64,000 nt of DNA from Verrucomicrobiaceae bacterium (GTDB taxonomy: Bacteria; Verrucomicrobiota; Verrucomicrobiia; Verrucomicrobiales; Verrucomicrobiaceae): the NCBI GenBank assembly GCA_027486585.1, contig JAIXOU010000134.1, positions 62,001 through 126,000 of the forward strand. Direction: 5' to 3'. How positions within the stretch are numbered: the first letter of the stretch is position 1; each line of letters opens with the position of its first letter. The notes under the pieces are model-generated. The model was not told where the DNA came from and ran no database searches. It saw only the letters and a list, made by a program, of their open reading frames with translations. Shown piece by piece: positions 7,303 through 15,326 of this stretch. A program made the position numbers and the translations under genes.

Positions 7303-9690
7303 TCAATAGAAAGGGGTCAGTCCGTTTTGCCAGATCGTCTTGAGATCGGCGATGGCTAAGTCGATCACCGTCGAGCTGCGATTGGTGATGTGCAGCCAGC
7401 GTTCACCGGTGGTTTCACCAATGACGATGCCACCCGCAGCTTTCACCGCAGCCACGTGCTCAGGCGCGACTTCCATGAGCAGACGTCCAGGCGTTTCGCC
7501 AAAGAGAATTTCAGCCAGCGTGCATTGCTTCGAAGCAGGCATGTTTTCCAGCTCGATCTTCAGACCGGCTTTGCCACTAAAGGCCATTTCAGCCAGTGCG
7601 ACCGCCAGTCCGCCTTCGGACAAATCATGCGTCGCCAAGATGGCACCCTGCTTCACCAAGGCGTGATACTTCTCGTAATTGGCCCAATTAGTTTCATCGC
7701 TCCAAGTCGGCACTCCGTTCAGGCCGGCACTTTGAGTGTATTTGGCAAAGACACTGCCACGCAAGCCTGGGGTCGTCTCGCCAAGGATGCAGATCTTGCT
7801 GCCAACCCGGCGCAAGGATGAACCGATGACGTGCTGAGCGTCTTCGATGACTCCAAAGCCACTGACCAGCAGGGTCACAGGAATGGAGACCGGACCTTCG
7901 TCCGTGATGAAGTAATTGTAGAAGCTGTCCTTACCGGAAACGAACGGCGCTCCATAGGCCAAGGCACTTTCGGCCAGGCCCTTGGTGCATTCGACCAGGG
8001 CACCCAGTTCTTTTTCGTTGTCGGGATTGCCGACGCAGAAGTTGTCCAGGATAGCGATTCGGGTCGGATTGGCACCCATGGCCACCAGCTGACGCACACA
8101 TTCATCCACACAGGCGCGGCCCATGGCAAACGGATCTGCCTTGCCCCATTCAGGGAGCAATGCGCAGGAGAGGGCTACCAGTTGGTTGCTGCCATCCACT
8201 TTGATGACGCTGCCATCTTGCGGCGCGTCACCGCTGGCTCCGGCCAGAGGTTTCAGGACCGTATTCCCCTGCACTTCATGGTCATACTCGCGGATGATCG
8301 GCTCGCGGGAGACGATGGCAAAATCGCCGAGCAACGTCTTCAAAACCTGCGTCCAGGACTCGGGGCGAACGGCAACTTGGGGTTCACTTGCAACGGCTTG
8401 CGACCACTTTGCACGCATTTCGCGTCGTGGAGCTCCGTGCAGTTTATCCACCGGCAGATCGCAGACCACGGATCCATGATGCCAGACTTTCAGGCGCTTC
8501 AGGCCATCGGCCTTGGCTAGGACAAACATTTCACTCTGATACGTGTCGGCGATCTTTTGCAGCGCGGGCAGGTTGTGTTCCTCGATGGCCATCACCATGC
8601 GCTCCTGGGATTCTGAAATGAAGACCTGCCAGCTTTCCAGGCCAGGCTCCTTCAGGGGGCAGTTTTCCAGCCAGACTTCCCCGCCCACCTCGCTCAGCAT
8701 TTCCCCAGCAGCGCTGGAAAAACCACCGGCACCGCAATCGGTGATGAATTCGATCAGTCCAGCCTCACGCGCGGCGAGCACGAAGTCGCCCACCTTTTTC
8801 TCCTCGATCGGATTGCCGATCTGCACCGCCGTTTGATCCTCTTCATGAGAATCCGTCGTCAGTTCAGCGGAGGAAAAGGTCGCTCCTTTGAGTCCATCCT
8901 TGCCGGTTCTCCCCCCTGCAGCGATCAGCAAATGCCCAGGCTTCACTTCTTTAGCGATGTCCTTGATCGGGATGATCCCTGCCGTGCCGCAAAAGACCAG
9001 CGGATTGTAAATGAAGGTATCGTCAAATTGGATGGCCCCATTCACCGTCGGGATGCCCATGCGATTCCCATAATCACGAACCCCACGCACCACGCCGCGC
9101 ATCACGCCCAGCGGATGGATCACGTCTTTGGCCTTCAGATCTTCCTGCTTGGTGTCTGGCGGCCCAAAGCAGAACACATCGATCGAGGCCACCGGCTTGG
9201 ACCCCTTCCCTGCGCCTAAAATATCGCGGATCACGCCGCCCAGTCCTGTATTGGCTCCCGCGTAGGGCTCGATGGCACTCGGATGATTGTGCGTCTCCAC
9301 CTTCAGGCAGACCGCCTTGTCCTCATCCAGTTTCACAAAGCCCGCGTTGTCCACAAAAGCGCTCAGTACAAAATCGGGCTTATCGCGCATGATCTGCTCG
9401 GTCACACTGCGGATGTAGGTTTTGAAAAGGCTGTCCACCACCTCTTCCTGACCATTCAGGGTGTGATGGATCTTCGCATTGAAGATACGATGCTTGCAGT
9501 GTTCCGACCAGGTTTGAGCGATCACTTCCAGCTCCACATCCGTCGGGTCACGGCCTTCATTTTGAAAGATCTCCTGCACCACCAGCATGTCCGCGCGGGA
9601 CAGGGAGAGCTTCATCTTCTTGGAGAGATCGAGCAATTGATCAGCGATCAGGTCACGGACAGGAATGGTACGAAAGACGGCTTGGGACAT
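7303..9690 (-). CDS. purL: Phosphoribosylformylglycinamidine synthase, synthetase subunit
   Basis: The 795-residue synthetase subunit of FGAM synthase, which amidates FGAR using ATP and ammonia from PurQ. It is of the separate-subunit type rather than the roughly 1300-residue fused type. Recognisable segments are IAQTWSEHCKH, ETHNHPSAIEPYAGANTGLGGVIRD, GAGGFSSAAGEM and the C-terminal ATHDLSEGGLAVALAEM. The start is the ATG at 9690. purQ follows directly, so both subunits are co-transcribed. Confidence 0.95.
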   Translation of the reverse strand: MSQAVFRTIPVRDLIADQLLDLSKKMKLSLSRADMLVVQEIFQNEGRDPTDVELEVIAQTWSEHCKHRIFNAKIHHTLNGQEEVVDSLFKTYIRSVTEQIMRDKPDFVLSAFVDNAGFVKLDEDKAVCLKVETHNHPSAIEPYAGANTGLGGVIRDILGAGKGSKPVASIDVFCFGPPDTKQEDLKAKDVIHPLGVMRGVVRGVRDYGNRMGIPTVNGAIQFDDTFIYNPLVFCGTAGIIPIKDIAKEVKPGHLLIAAGGRTGKDGLKGATFSSAELTTDSHEEDQTAVQIGNPIEEKKVGDFVLAAREAGLIEFITDCGAGGFSSAAGEMLSEVGGEVWLENCPLKEPGLESWQVFISESQERMVMAIEEHNLPALQKIADTYQSEMFVLAKADGLKRLKVWHHGSVVCDLPVDKLHGAPRREMRAKWSQAVASEPQVAVRPESWTQVLKTLLGDFAIVSREPIIREYDHEVQGNTVLKPLAGASGDAPQDGSVIKVDGSNQLVALSCALLPEWGKADPFAMGRACVDECVRQLVAMGANPTRIAILDNFCVGNPDNEKELGALVECTKGLAESALAYGAPFVSGKDSFYNYFITDEGPVSIPVTLLVSGFGVIEDAQHVIGSSLRRVGSKICILGETTPGLRGSVFAKYTQSAGLNGVPTWSDETNWANYEKYHALVKQGAILATHDLSEGGLAVALAEMAFSGKAGLKIELENMPASKQCTLAEILFGETPGRLLMEVAPEHVAAVKAAGGIVIGETTGERWLHITNRSSTVIDLAIADLKTIWQNGLTPFY

Positions 9691-9801
9691 GGTTTAACTC
9701 TTGTTCATGAAGAGTAACAGAAGGGCGTCAACTCAGAGCTTTCAGCAGACCGCTAGAAAATCAGATTTCGCCTGCTGTCGCCGTCATCCTCATTCAAGAA
9801 A

Positions 9802-10104
9802 TCACCAGCTCCACGGGTTCAAATCGTCTTCCTCTTGAACTGCTTCACGGATGAAACGATCCAGTCGCAGCCTCATTCCTTCGCGCAGGGATGCCAAGCC
9901 ATGCAGCCCATCAAAGGTTCGCTCCAACCGATTGGCATGAGAAGCCGAATCAACGAGACCTTCCACCTGCCATTGGGTCGCGTTAAAAAAACGCTCTGGC
10001 CTCTCAGCGTCCGAACCGAATTGGAAAACCCTGGAGATCCAATCCCGAAGCGGCTAGATCAAATCGCCGTGAAAATGGGTTAGGTTGCTTAAGGGTGAGG
10101 TCAT
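9802..10104 (-). pseudogene. Small ORF interrupted by an in-frame TAG
   Basis: Reading the minus strand from the ATG at 10104 gives 100 codons to a TGA at 9802, with a single in-frame TAG at 10054-10056 (codon 17). The part after the TAG reads as a normal soluble protein (DWISRVFQFGSDAERPERFF, later a closing EEDDLNPWSW) rich in Arg, Glu and Trp. I do not recognise the family. It could be a decayed gene, a shorter gene with a later GTG start, or an amber codon that is read through. No strong ribosome binding site precedes the ATG. Confidence 0.35.
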
Positions 10105-10388
10105 GGTGGTCTTTTGAGAATTTTGAATCACCTAATTTCCACTTATTAAATAAGATTTATCGTTTAAAATGGTGTCAAAAAACACTTGTCATAGAAATGT
10201 GAATCTAATAATAATCCTAGATATGGGTGTCAAAATAAGCAAAAAGCTTGATTCCAATTCATATGACTTAGATCAAATGGAGGATTCTCAAGGAGCCTCT
10301 TGTGATGTGAGTCAAAAAATAAGCTTGTGGTCTCAGCTGATGAAAACAGCGCACTCTCCATGTTTTCCCAGTCGCAGTCCCCAGTGGC
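10105..10388. other. AT-rich intergenic stretch
   Basis: About 280 bases clearly more AT-rich than the flanks, between the interrupted ORF and the 21-bp repeat array. It contains several TAAAAT/TTTAAA-like hexamers that could be promoter elements, but I cannot define a promoter pair or an RNA gene. Confidence 0.3.
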
Positions 10389-10616
10389 TACCGCATGGCA
10401 GAGATCTTTCTCCTCACGGCAGAGGGTGTCTGCCTCACGGCAATGGTTTGCTGCCACAAGGTACCCTGCCCCCACCGCGAGGTCAGTTCTGTTCACCACG
10501 TGGCAGCCAGGTCTTACCGCACGGTCCAATGTCCCCACCTCATGGCAGAACTTTGAAACCGCACGGCAGAATGTTTCCACCGCACGGAAAAAGGATTTCA
10601 CCTCAGTCGCTCAGCC
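10389..10616. repeat. 21-bp tandem repeat array (heptad repeats)
   Basis: Ten consecutive 21-bp units plus a partial eleventh, with a consensus near CACCGCACGGCAGAATGTTTC and a conserved core of CC-x-CACGGCA. Because the period is a multiple of three, long reading frames stay open. Plus frames read as heptads around PHGRxxx or TARQNVS (10169-10642 or 10327-10635). A minus frame (10230-10601) reads FCRAVSK/FCHEVGT-like heptads. I cannot tell from sequence which strand, if any, is translated. The units vary at many positions, so the array is not a recent slippage product. Confidence 0.75.
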
Positions 10617-10677
10617 TGCGCGCATTGCTTATTAGGCACTGAAAACCAATCAAAAAGACAGAAGCCTCACAGCCGCC

Positions 10678-11532
10678 ATGCGTGTTTTAAAATTCGACTC
10701 TGGAGAACGCTTTGACGATCCCAACGCCTATTGGGGCGATCCTTCCTATGTCCTCGAACCCGGAGATCCTGGCTACCAAGAGCCTCCCGCCGCAACCCTC
10801 CCCCCACCTAGCCAACCCAAACCTAAAAACAAAATGCCAAAATCAGACTACCTCAAAAGTCGGGACACCGACTTCGCCACTCAGCTTTCTACCTTTAAGC
10901 TGAATCTCGGTTCCTACGCCGCCCTACTGGGCATCAGCACCGCTCAAACCGCCGCGCTGGCTGCCGACAGTGACTACTTTGCCTACACCCTGGCCTGTCA
11001 GGACATCATCCTGAATCAGTCCAAGCAATGGACCGCCTGGAAAGATCTCATTCGCATGGGCGGCACCCCGCCAGCCTCAGGCTCACCCGCAGCCAGTCAG
11101 CTTCCTGAGCCGGTGCCTGCGGTAGCACCCGGCATCGAGGTCCGCTTCCGTGCCCTCGTGAAGCAGATCAAGGCCCACCCCGCCTACAATGAGGCCATCG
11201 GTTCGGCTCTGGGCATCGAAGGCCCAGCCAGCGCGGCGCCAGATCTGACAACCTTAAAACCTAAAATCAGCCTCGAGCTGACCGGCGGTCAGGTGCTTGT
11301 GCGCTGGGGTTGGCAGGGTCAAAGCGCCTTTCTCGACATGGTCGAGATCTGTGTGGACCGTGCCGATGGCCGGGGCTTCAGCCCCTTGGCTTTTGATACC
11401 ACCCCCGATTATCTGGACACGACTCCCCTTCCCCCGACACTGGCCAAATGGACTTATAAAGTCATCTACCGCGTCGGCGATCAGCGCGTCGGCCAATGGA
11501 GTGACGAAGTCACCCTCACCGTCGGCAGTTAA
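10678..11532 (+). CDS. Conserved two-domain protein of unknown function
   Basis: A 284-residue protein without a signal peptide. The first 45 residues are acidic and Pro-rich. Residues about 50-180 form an Ala/Leu-rich helical domain (FATQLSTFKLNLGSYAALLG; WTAWKDLIRMGG; ALVKQIKAHPAYNEAIGSALG). Residues about 195-284 look like a fibronectin-III-type beta domain (LTGGQVLVRWGWQG ... YKVIYRVGDQRVGQWSDEV). I believe similar proteins occur in Verrucomicrobiota and Bacteroidota, often near heptad-repeat DNA, but I know no function. It begins 62 bases after the 21-bp array, which may be its leader. Confidence 0.65.
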   Translation: MRVLKFDSGERFDDPNAYWGDPSYVLEPGDPGYQEPPAATLPPPSQPKPKNKMPKSDYLKSRDTDFATQLSTFKLNLGSYAALLGISTAQTAALAADSDYFAYTLACQDIILNQSKQWTAWKDLIRMGGTPPASGSPAASQLPEPVPAVAPGIEVRFRALVKQIKAHPAYNEAIGSALGIEGPASAAPDLTTLKPKISLELTGGQVLVRWGWQGQSAFLDMVEICVDRADGRGFSPLAFDTTPDYLDTTPLPPTLAKWTYKVIYRVGDQRVGQWSDEVTLTVGS

Positions 11533-11779
11533 CCCTCAATCCAACCAGAGGCGGGCACTCACCACCCGCCTCTGGTTCAATGCATCATCCTCGATAGGCC
11601 ATCGCACGAGTGAGCCTGAACTTACTTTCGGTGTGACCACACACCCAAGCCGACTGGCGGGAAGTTCGGGAGACAGCCTTGAAGTGGAAAGCTGAAATCT
11701 GCGTTTACATGGAATTTTCTTGGTAGTGCGCCAAATAAGGTTTCTCGGGATCTCGAAAAGAGATTCCCTTACACAGGTC

Positions 11780-11911
11780 GTCGATAGGTGGCGCACTCGT
11801 GCAAGCGGCGGAATACGATTGCTGTCAATCTCAATGACCCTAGAGCTGCGAAACCTCAAGGTCCGACCGTAAAAACGGCACGCGCACTGAAGGTTGGGGC
11901 ACTGAGCAGAC
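11780..11911. repeat. Diverged direct repeat, copy 1 (partner 15250-15381)
   Basis: This stretch and 15250-15381 align base for base over most of their length. Shared landmarks are TGGCGCACTCGT, TCAATCTCAATGACCCTA, CCGTAAAAACGGC and CTGAAGGTTGGGGCACTGAG. In the second copy the last part is the 3' end of the haem-motif gene at 15327; here that gene is only a remnant. The pair marks an old duplication. Confidence 0.75.
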
Positions 11912-12105
11912 AGGTGATCTTGCCGTTAGCGTCTTGAGCCCCCACAATCAGACCCTTGGTGCCGCACTTGCTGGGCAACTTGATGTAACCAATCGGTATA
12001 AAGCTAAGCTGCCGCTGGTTCAGCGCTTCGGCGATTTTCTGAATCTGCTCTGAGTTGTGCTTGGCAAGCTCAAACCGGTCTCAAACTGCACTGCGATGAT
12101 TTGTA
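11870..12105 (-). pseudogene. Remnant of a second haem-motif/DUF4384-like gene
   Basis: The minus strand matches pieces of the 3' half of the gene at 15327-17678. Bases 11870-11955 correspond to its last codons (TFSARAVFTVGP region). Bases 11985-12105 correspond to the segment around DQFQVIAHALNQEQLTYQPI, with about 450 bp missing between them. The frame is broken and no start remains. This is a truncated paralogue left next to the gene at 12140. Confidence 0.65.
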
Positions 12106-12139
12106 AATGCAAATACTTGACGATGATTATGAGCAAGCC

Positions 12140-13186
12140 TCATTCTTCTTCGACTGGCACAGCTTTAGGTGCAACGATTTCTTTCAAATCAATCTGTTGC
12201 CGACCGTCAATAACGCCGCACTCTTTCACTATTTCCTCCCAGAGGTAGGAACGGTTGAGCATGGAAGCCAGAAATTTATCATGACGTGGGAGCTTGGCGG
12301 TCTTGGCCAAATTCTCGGGATGGGTAAGTCTGCTGAAGAGCACCCTCTTGGCCTTCGTGCGCGGGATCTTCTTCTCTCCGAATCCATGAGGAATGTTGGA
12401 CGACCAGAAGTGGATCATCTCCTCACCGTTCTCGATGCTACATCCCAGATAAATCACGGAGTGGCCGGACTCCTTTGCACCAATCTCCATGTTCCACCAG
12501 ATCTTCATGAAGTCGCCAGGAAGCGCGCGATCTAAGCTCGAAAAATTCATGCCCGCTTGCAAATCATGAAAAAACTTCGCCGTGCCTGGACCATTGGCGT
12601 TCCAGCGTCCCCAGAGTCCGTCGCCATCAGACTTTGCCGTTTCAGAATAACCTTTCCATGCCTCGGGAGTCAATGCAAGTTTCCTTTCCTCTGACAGAGT
12701 TTGCAGAGTCTTCAGCAGCACTAGGTAAGTCGCCCCAGAACAAAAGGAAGGAATGCACTTCTTGGGTGTTACGAGAAATTGATCAACCTTAGGGTCATAG
12801 GAGATCGCCTGAGCCAGTGCGTTGAGTGCTTTTCGTGAAACACTGTATCCGCCCGCCTTTGGAAACTCCGAGAGAGTGGACAGAATGATGCTATTAATTT
12901 CCGGAACGGGCTGAGCGGCAAGCTCAACATCTCGAACCTCGACAGCCTTCGGCACTGCCAAGTCAGGGGGAAGAAGCGGTGGTGCAACGGCATTTAAGCC
13001 GGGTTTGAGAGTGTCTGGCTCGGATTTAAAAGAAGGTGCATCGTTAGCTGAGTCCGAATTGGAATTGGCTGCAGTGCCCTTGTTTGTATTAACTTGCTTG
13101 GATTTGGTAGAAGGGCCACACTGGGAGTTGGCGGCTAGCAGGAAGCAAAACAAAATGCCGTGACTGAAGGAAATACGTGAGATCAT
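12140..13186 (-). CDS. Secreted NlpC/P60- or CHAP-like Cys-hydrolase candidate
   Basis: A 348-residue exported protein: signal peptide (about 1-22), an Asn/Ser/Thr/Pro-rich linker to about residue 95, then a single domain. The domain order suggests a papain-like cysteine amidase or peptidase: KKCIPSFCSGATYLVLLKTL supplies the candidate Cys at a helix start, ALPGDFMKIWWN precedes the barrel, and ESGHSVIYLGCS supplies the candidate His. This matches the NlpC/P60/CHAP layout, but the assignment is inference. It starts 6 bases after the caspase-like gene at 13193, so the two are one transcript, and a peptidoglycan role would suit the cluster. Confidence 0.55.
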   Translation of the reverse strand: MISRISFSHGILFCFLLAANSQCGPSTKSKQVNTNKGTAANSNSDSANDAPSFKSEPDTLKPGLNAVAPPLLPPDLAVPKAVEVRDVELAAQPVPEINSIILSTLSEFPKAGGYSVSRKALNALAQAISYDPKVDQFLVTPKKCIPSFCSGATYLVLLKTLQTLSEERKLALTPEAWKGYSETAKSDGDGLWGRWNANGPGTAKFFHDLQAGMNFSSLDRALPGDFMKIWWNMEIGAKESGHSVIYLGCSIENGEEMIHFWSSNIPHGFGEKKIPRTKAKRVLFSRLTHPENLAKTAKLPRHDKFLASMLNRSYLWEEIVKECGVIDGRQQIDLKEIVAPKAVPVEEE

Positions 13187-13192
13187 AATGGT

Positions 13193-15010
13193 TTATCTTC
13201 TGACAACTTGCTCGTCAAAACTAATGATGCGGAGGCCTGCGCCTGTGGGCCGTAGAGTCATGGAGACTGAACATCCTCCACTGGTTGATGTGCCATAGTA
13301 ATAACGATACGTGATAGATAGAGAGATTAAACCACTTTTCAGCCGATCGAAGTTTGCGTTCGTGATCTCGTATTTTCGACTGGGGTAGCGGTCAATCAGC
13401 TTCGTTCGATCGGCTCGGAGATAGGAGTGAGTCGCAGCACCTCCCTCCTTGTAACAGTATGTAACAGAGGTATCGAAATCCGACACCCAGTCGTCAGGAT
13501 CATTGCTACTGTTGTTCCTGACCCATCCCATGACAAACTGGCGGACCATTTCATCACTCACGGTTACGCCATCCTGGGCTGGCTCGGGCATCGGCATGGA
13601 TGTAATATCGGAGTTATCTCTGGGCGCATAGACGTTTTTCCGGACTTCCTCGTCGAACGAGGAAATCTTCCACAGGCCGGAGGCCTGGCTGAGCTGCATC
13701 GTCACAAACGAGTTACCACGCGTAATTTTGGTGCCCTGGTATTCGTAGTGGTAGCTAATGACCAAGATGGCCCGGCTGAAGTTGTCAAACCACTCCACAG
13801 CCGCCTTGCCAAGCTGGGAATACTGGCGCGAAGGATAGCGACGAGTGAGCTTGCCACGATCTTCATGTAAGAAAGAGTTGGGAGCGCCACCGATGCCCTC
13901 CCAATAGACATACTTGGGAGATTCAGTAAAATCGGAAACCCAATCTACCACCGAGTTGCTGGCTTGATTTTTAAACCAGCCGGAAATGAATTCACTCAGG
14001 CTAGACTCAGCCTCCCGCTGGCGATTATCAGGCTTCTGGTCCTTCACATGAACCACGGGCTTATGCCCCTCATCGCGCACGATGGCTATCTCTTCCTTCA
14101 TTCGCTTAATTTCCTCCTTCATGCTCTCTAGGTCTTGCTTATCAATCTCCACCAGATTCGCGGGGCGAGCCGATGTGCCGCCTTCCGATGTGCCGCGTGA
14201 ACGAAACACGATCGACTGTATGGCGCTAGCTGCACCAGTGTAGCTGACAAAGGGCATTTGACGCTTTCCAGTGCGCGTTTCGGTGGTCTGCGCGGCGGCC
14301 TCCACAAGGTCGCGCAGATTTCCTGTGCCGGTGGCGAGCTCGTCGGTGAGAAACTTGGTGAAGGGGCTGTTTTCATCTGACTCACTGAGGAAAGCCGCTG
14401 CCTTCCTCCCCGGACTCGCGGCAAAGGCCACGAGGGTCGCATCTGGGACGACGGCCTTACCCAGAGCGGCCTTCACGCGCTCGTCCAGATCGCCAAAATT
14501 CTTTGTCGCTCCTGCCAGCGCCGCAGTGGCTTTTGGGGCCCCACTTCGGCAGCAGTCCAAGATTACTGCACGAGCCGTCACTGTGGTGTTTTTCAGCGTG
14601 GTCAGCACGCTAGTGAGAGACACGGCACGTGTGTCTAGATAGTTGACATCTGGAATGATGGCGTCCACTGGCAAAAGAAAAGTGTCCTCGCTGGCGAAGC
14701 CGTCAGGCTGGCCGTCCATGCCATGACCGGAATAGAAAACGAGCGCCAGCTTCGCCCCCCGGGCACGGACTTTCAGCTCATTTAGCGCAATCTGGATGTC
14801 CTCGCGCGTCGCATCCGTCAGCAGCTTCACATCCGCACCACTAGGCAGAGCCTCCAGAGTCGCTTTCATGAGTTGTGCATCGTTTACAGGCGTGTCCAGT
14901 TGGTCCTCCACACGCTGGTAGGCATTGTTGCCAATGCAAAGGGCGACGATCTCCGCGGCCCGCAGCATGCTACCGATACAGAGAAGGAGGTAGATGATGA
15001 TTGATCTCAT
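13193..15010 (-). CDS. Secreted caspase-like protein with two NTF2-like repeats
   Basis: A 605-residue exported protein. Signal peptide about 1-19, then a caspase-like C14 domain (about 20-265) with the catalytic dyad His96 (FYSGHGMD) and Cys154 (ILDCCRSG). A coiled-coil-like Glu/Lys segment follows (about 285-315). The C-terminus holds two related repeats (about 330-455 and 485-605), each with WVSDF, a Tyr-rich core, a KLxxRYPSRxY motif and a closing IISFDE/ISSFDE, as in duplicated NTF2/SnoaL-like folds. The caspase part is nearly the same as in the protein at 24571-26691, so they are recent paralogues with exchanged tails. It leads a transcript with the gene at 12140. Confidence 0.8.
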   Translation of the reverse strand: MRSIIIYLLLCIGSMLRAAEIVALCIGNNAYQRVEDQLDTPVNDAQLMKATLEALPSGADVKLLTDATREDIQIALNELKVRARGAKLALVFYSGHGMDGQPDGFASEDTFLLPVDAIIPDVNYLDTRAVSLTSVLTTLKNTTVTARAVILDCCRSGAPKATAALAGATKNFGDLDERVKAALGKAVVPDATLVAFAASPGRKAAAFLSESDENSPFTKFLTDELATGTGNLRDLVEAAAQTTETRTGKRQMPFVSYTGAASAIQSIVFRSRGTSEGGTSARPANLVEIDKQDLESMKEEIKRMKEEIAIVRDEGHKPVVHVKDQKPDNRQREAESSLSEFISGWFKNQASNSVVDWVSDFTESPKYVYWEGIGGAPNSFLHEDRGKLTRRYPSRQYSQLGKAAVEWFDNFSRAILVISYHYEYQGTKITRGNSFVTMQLSQASGLWKISSFDEEVRKNVYAPRDNSDITSMPMPEPAQDGVTVSDEMVRQFVMGWVRNNSSNDPDDWVSDFDTSVTYCYKEGGAATHSYLRADRTKLIDRYPSRKYEITNANFDRLKSGLISLSITYRYYYGTSTSGGCSVSMTLRPTGAGLRIISFDEQVVRR

Positions 15011-15326
15011 AAGAGCGACAAAGAAATTTCTTAACTAGTTTAGTAGAGAGTCTTTGCCCGGTAATGCGGCTGGAAGGTGAGTCCGAGCTCAAAACGCTTT
15101 CCTCCTTCGCGGGTAAGGACGGCCAGAAAGTGGAGTTTGAGGACGTAGATCATGGGCTTTCTCGTTATATAAAGAATGGTTCCTTGGTTTCAAGCACCAG
15201 AACCCTCGAAGTGGTGAGCGGCAAGAGCTTGGCACAAAGATCCAGCGCGGGCAATAGATGGCGCACTCGTTCAAGGCTGGGGAACACAATTGCTATCAAT
15301 CTCAATGACCCTAGGGATGACAATGC
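15011..15326. other. Intergenic region with copy 2 of the diverged repeat
   Basis: About 315 bases with no gene I can support. Bases 15250-15326, continuing into the gene end at 15381, are the partner of 11780-11911. An open frame on the plus strand across this stretch is an antisense shadow of the repeat and the gene end. Confidence 0.5.

Noticed and set aside
9810-9840. Possible tRNA T-loop-like GGTTCAAATC
   Set aside because: No acceptor stem or anticodon arm can be folded around it; it is part of the interrupted minus-strand ORF.
10389-10616. CRISPR array
   Set aside because: The units are contiguous 21-bp repeats without spacers and are not palindromic.
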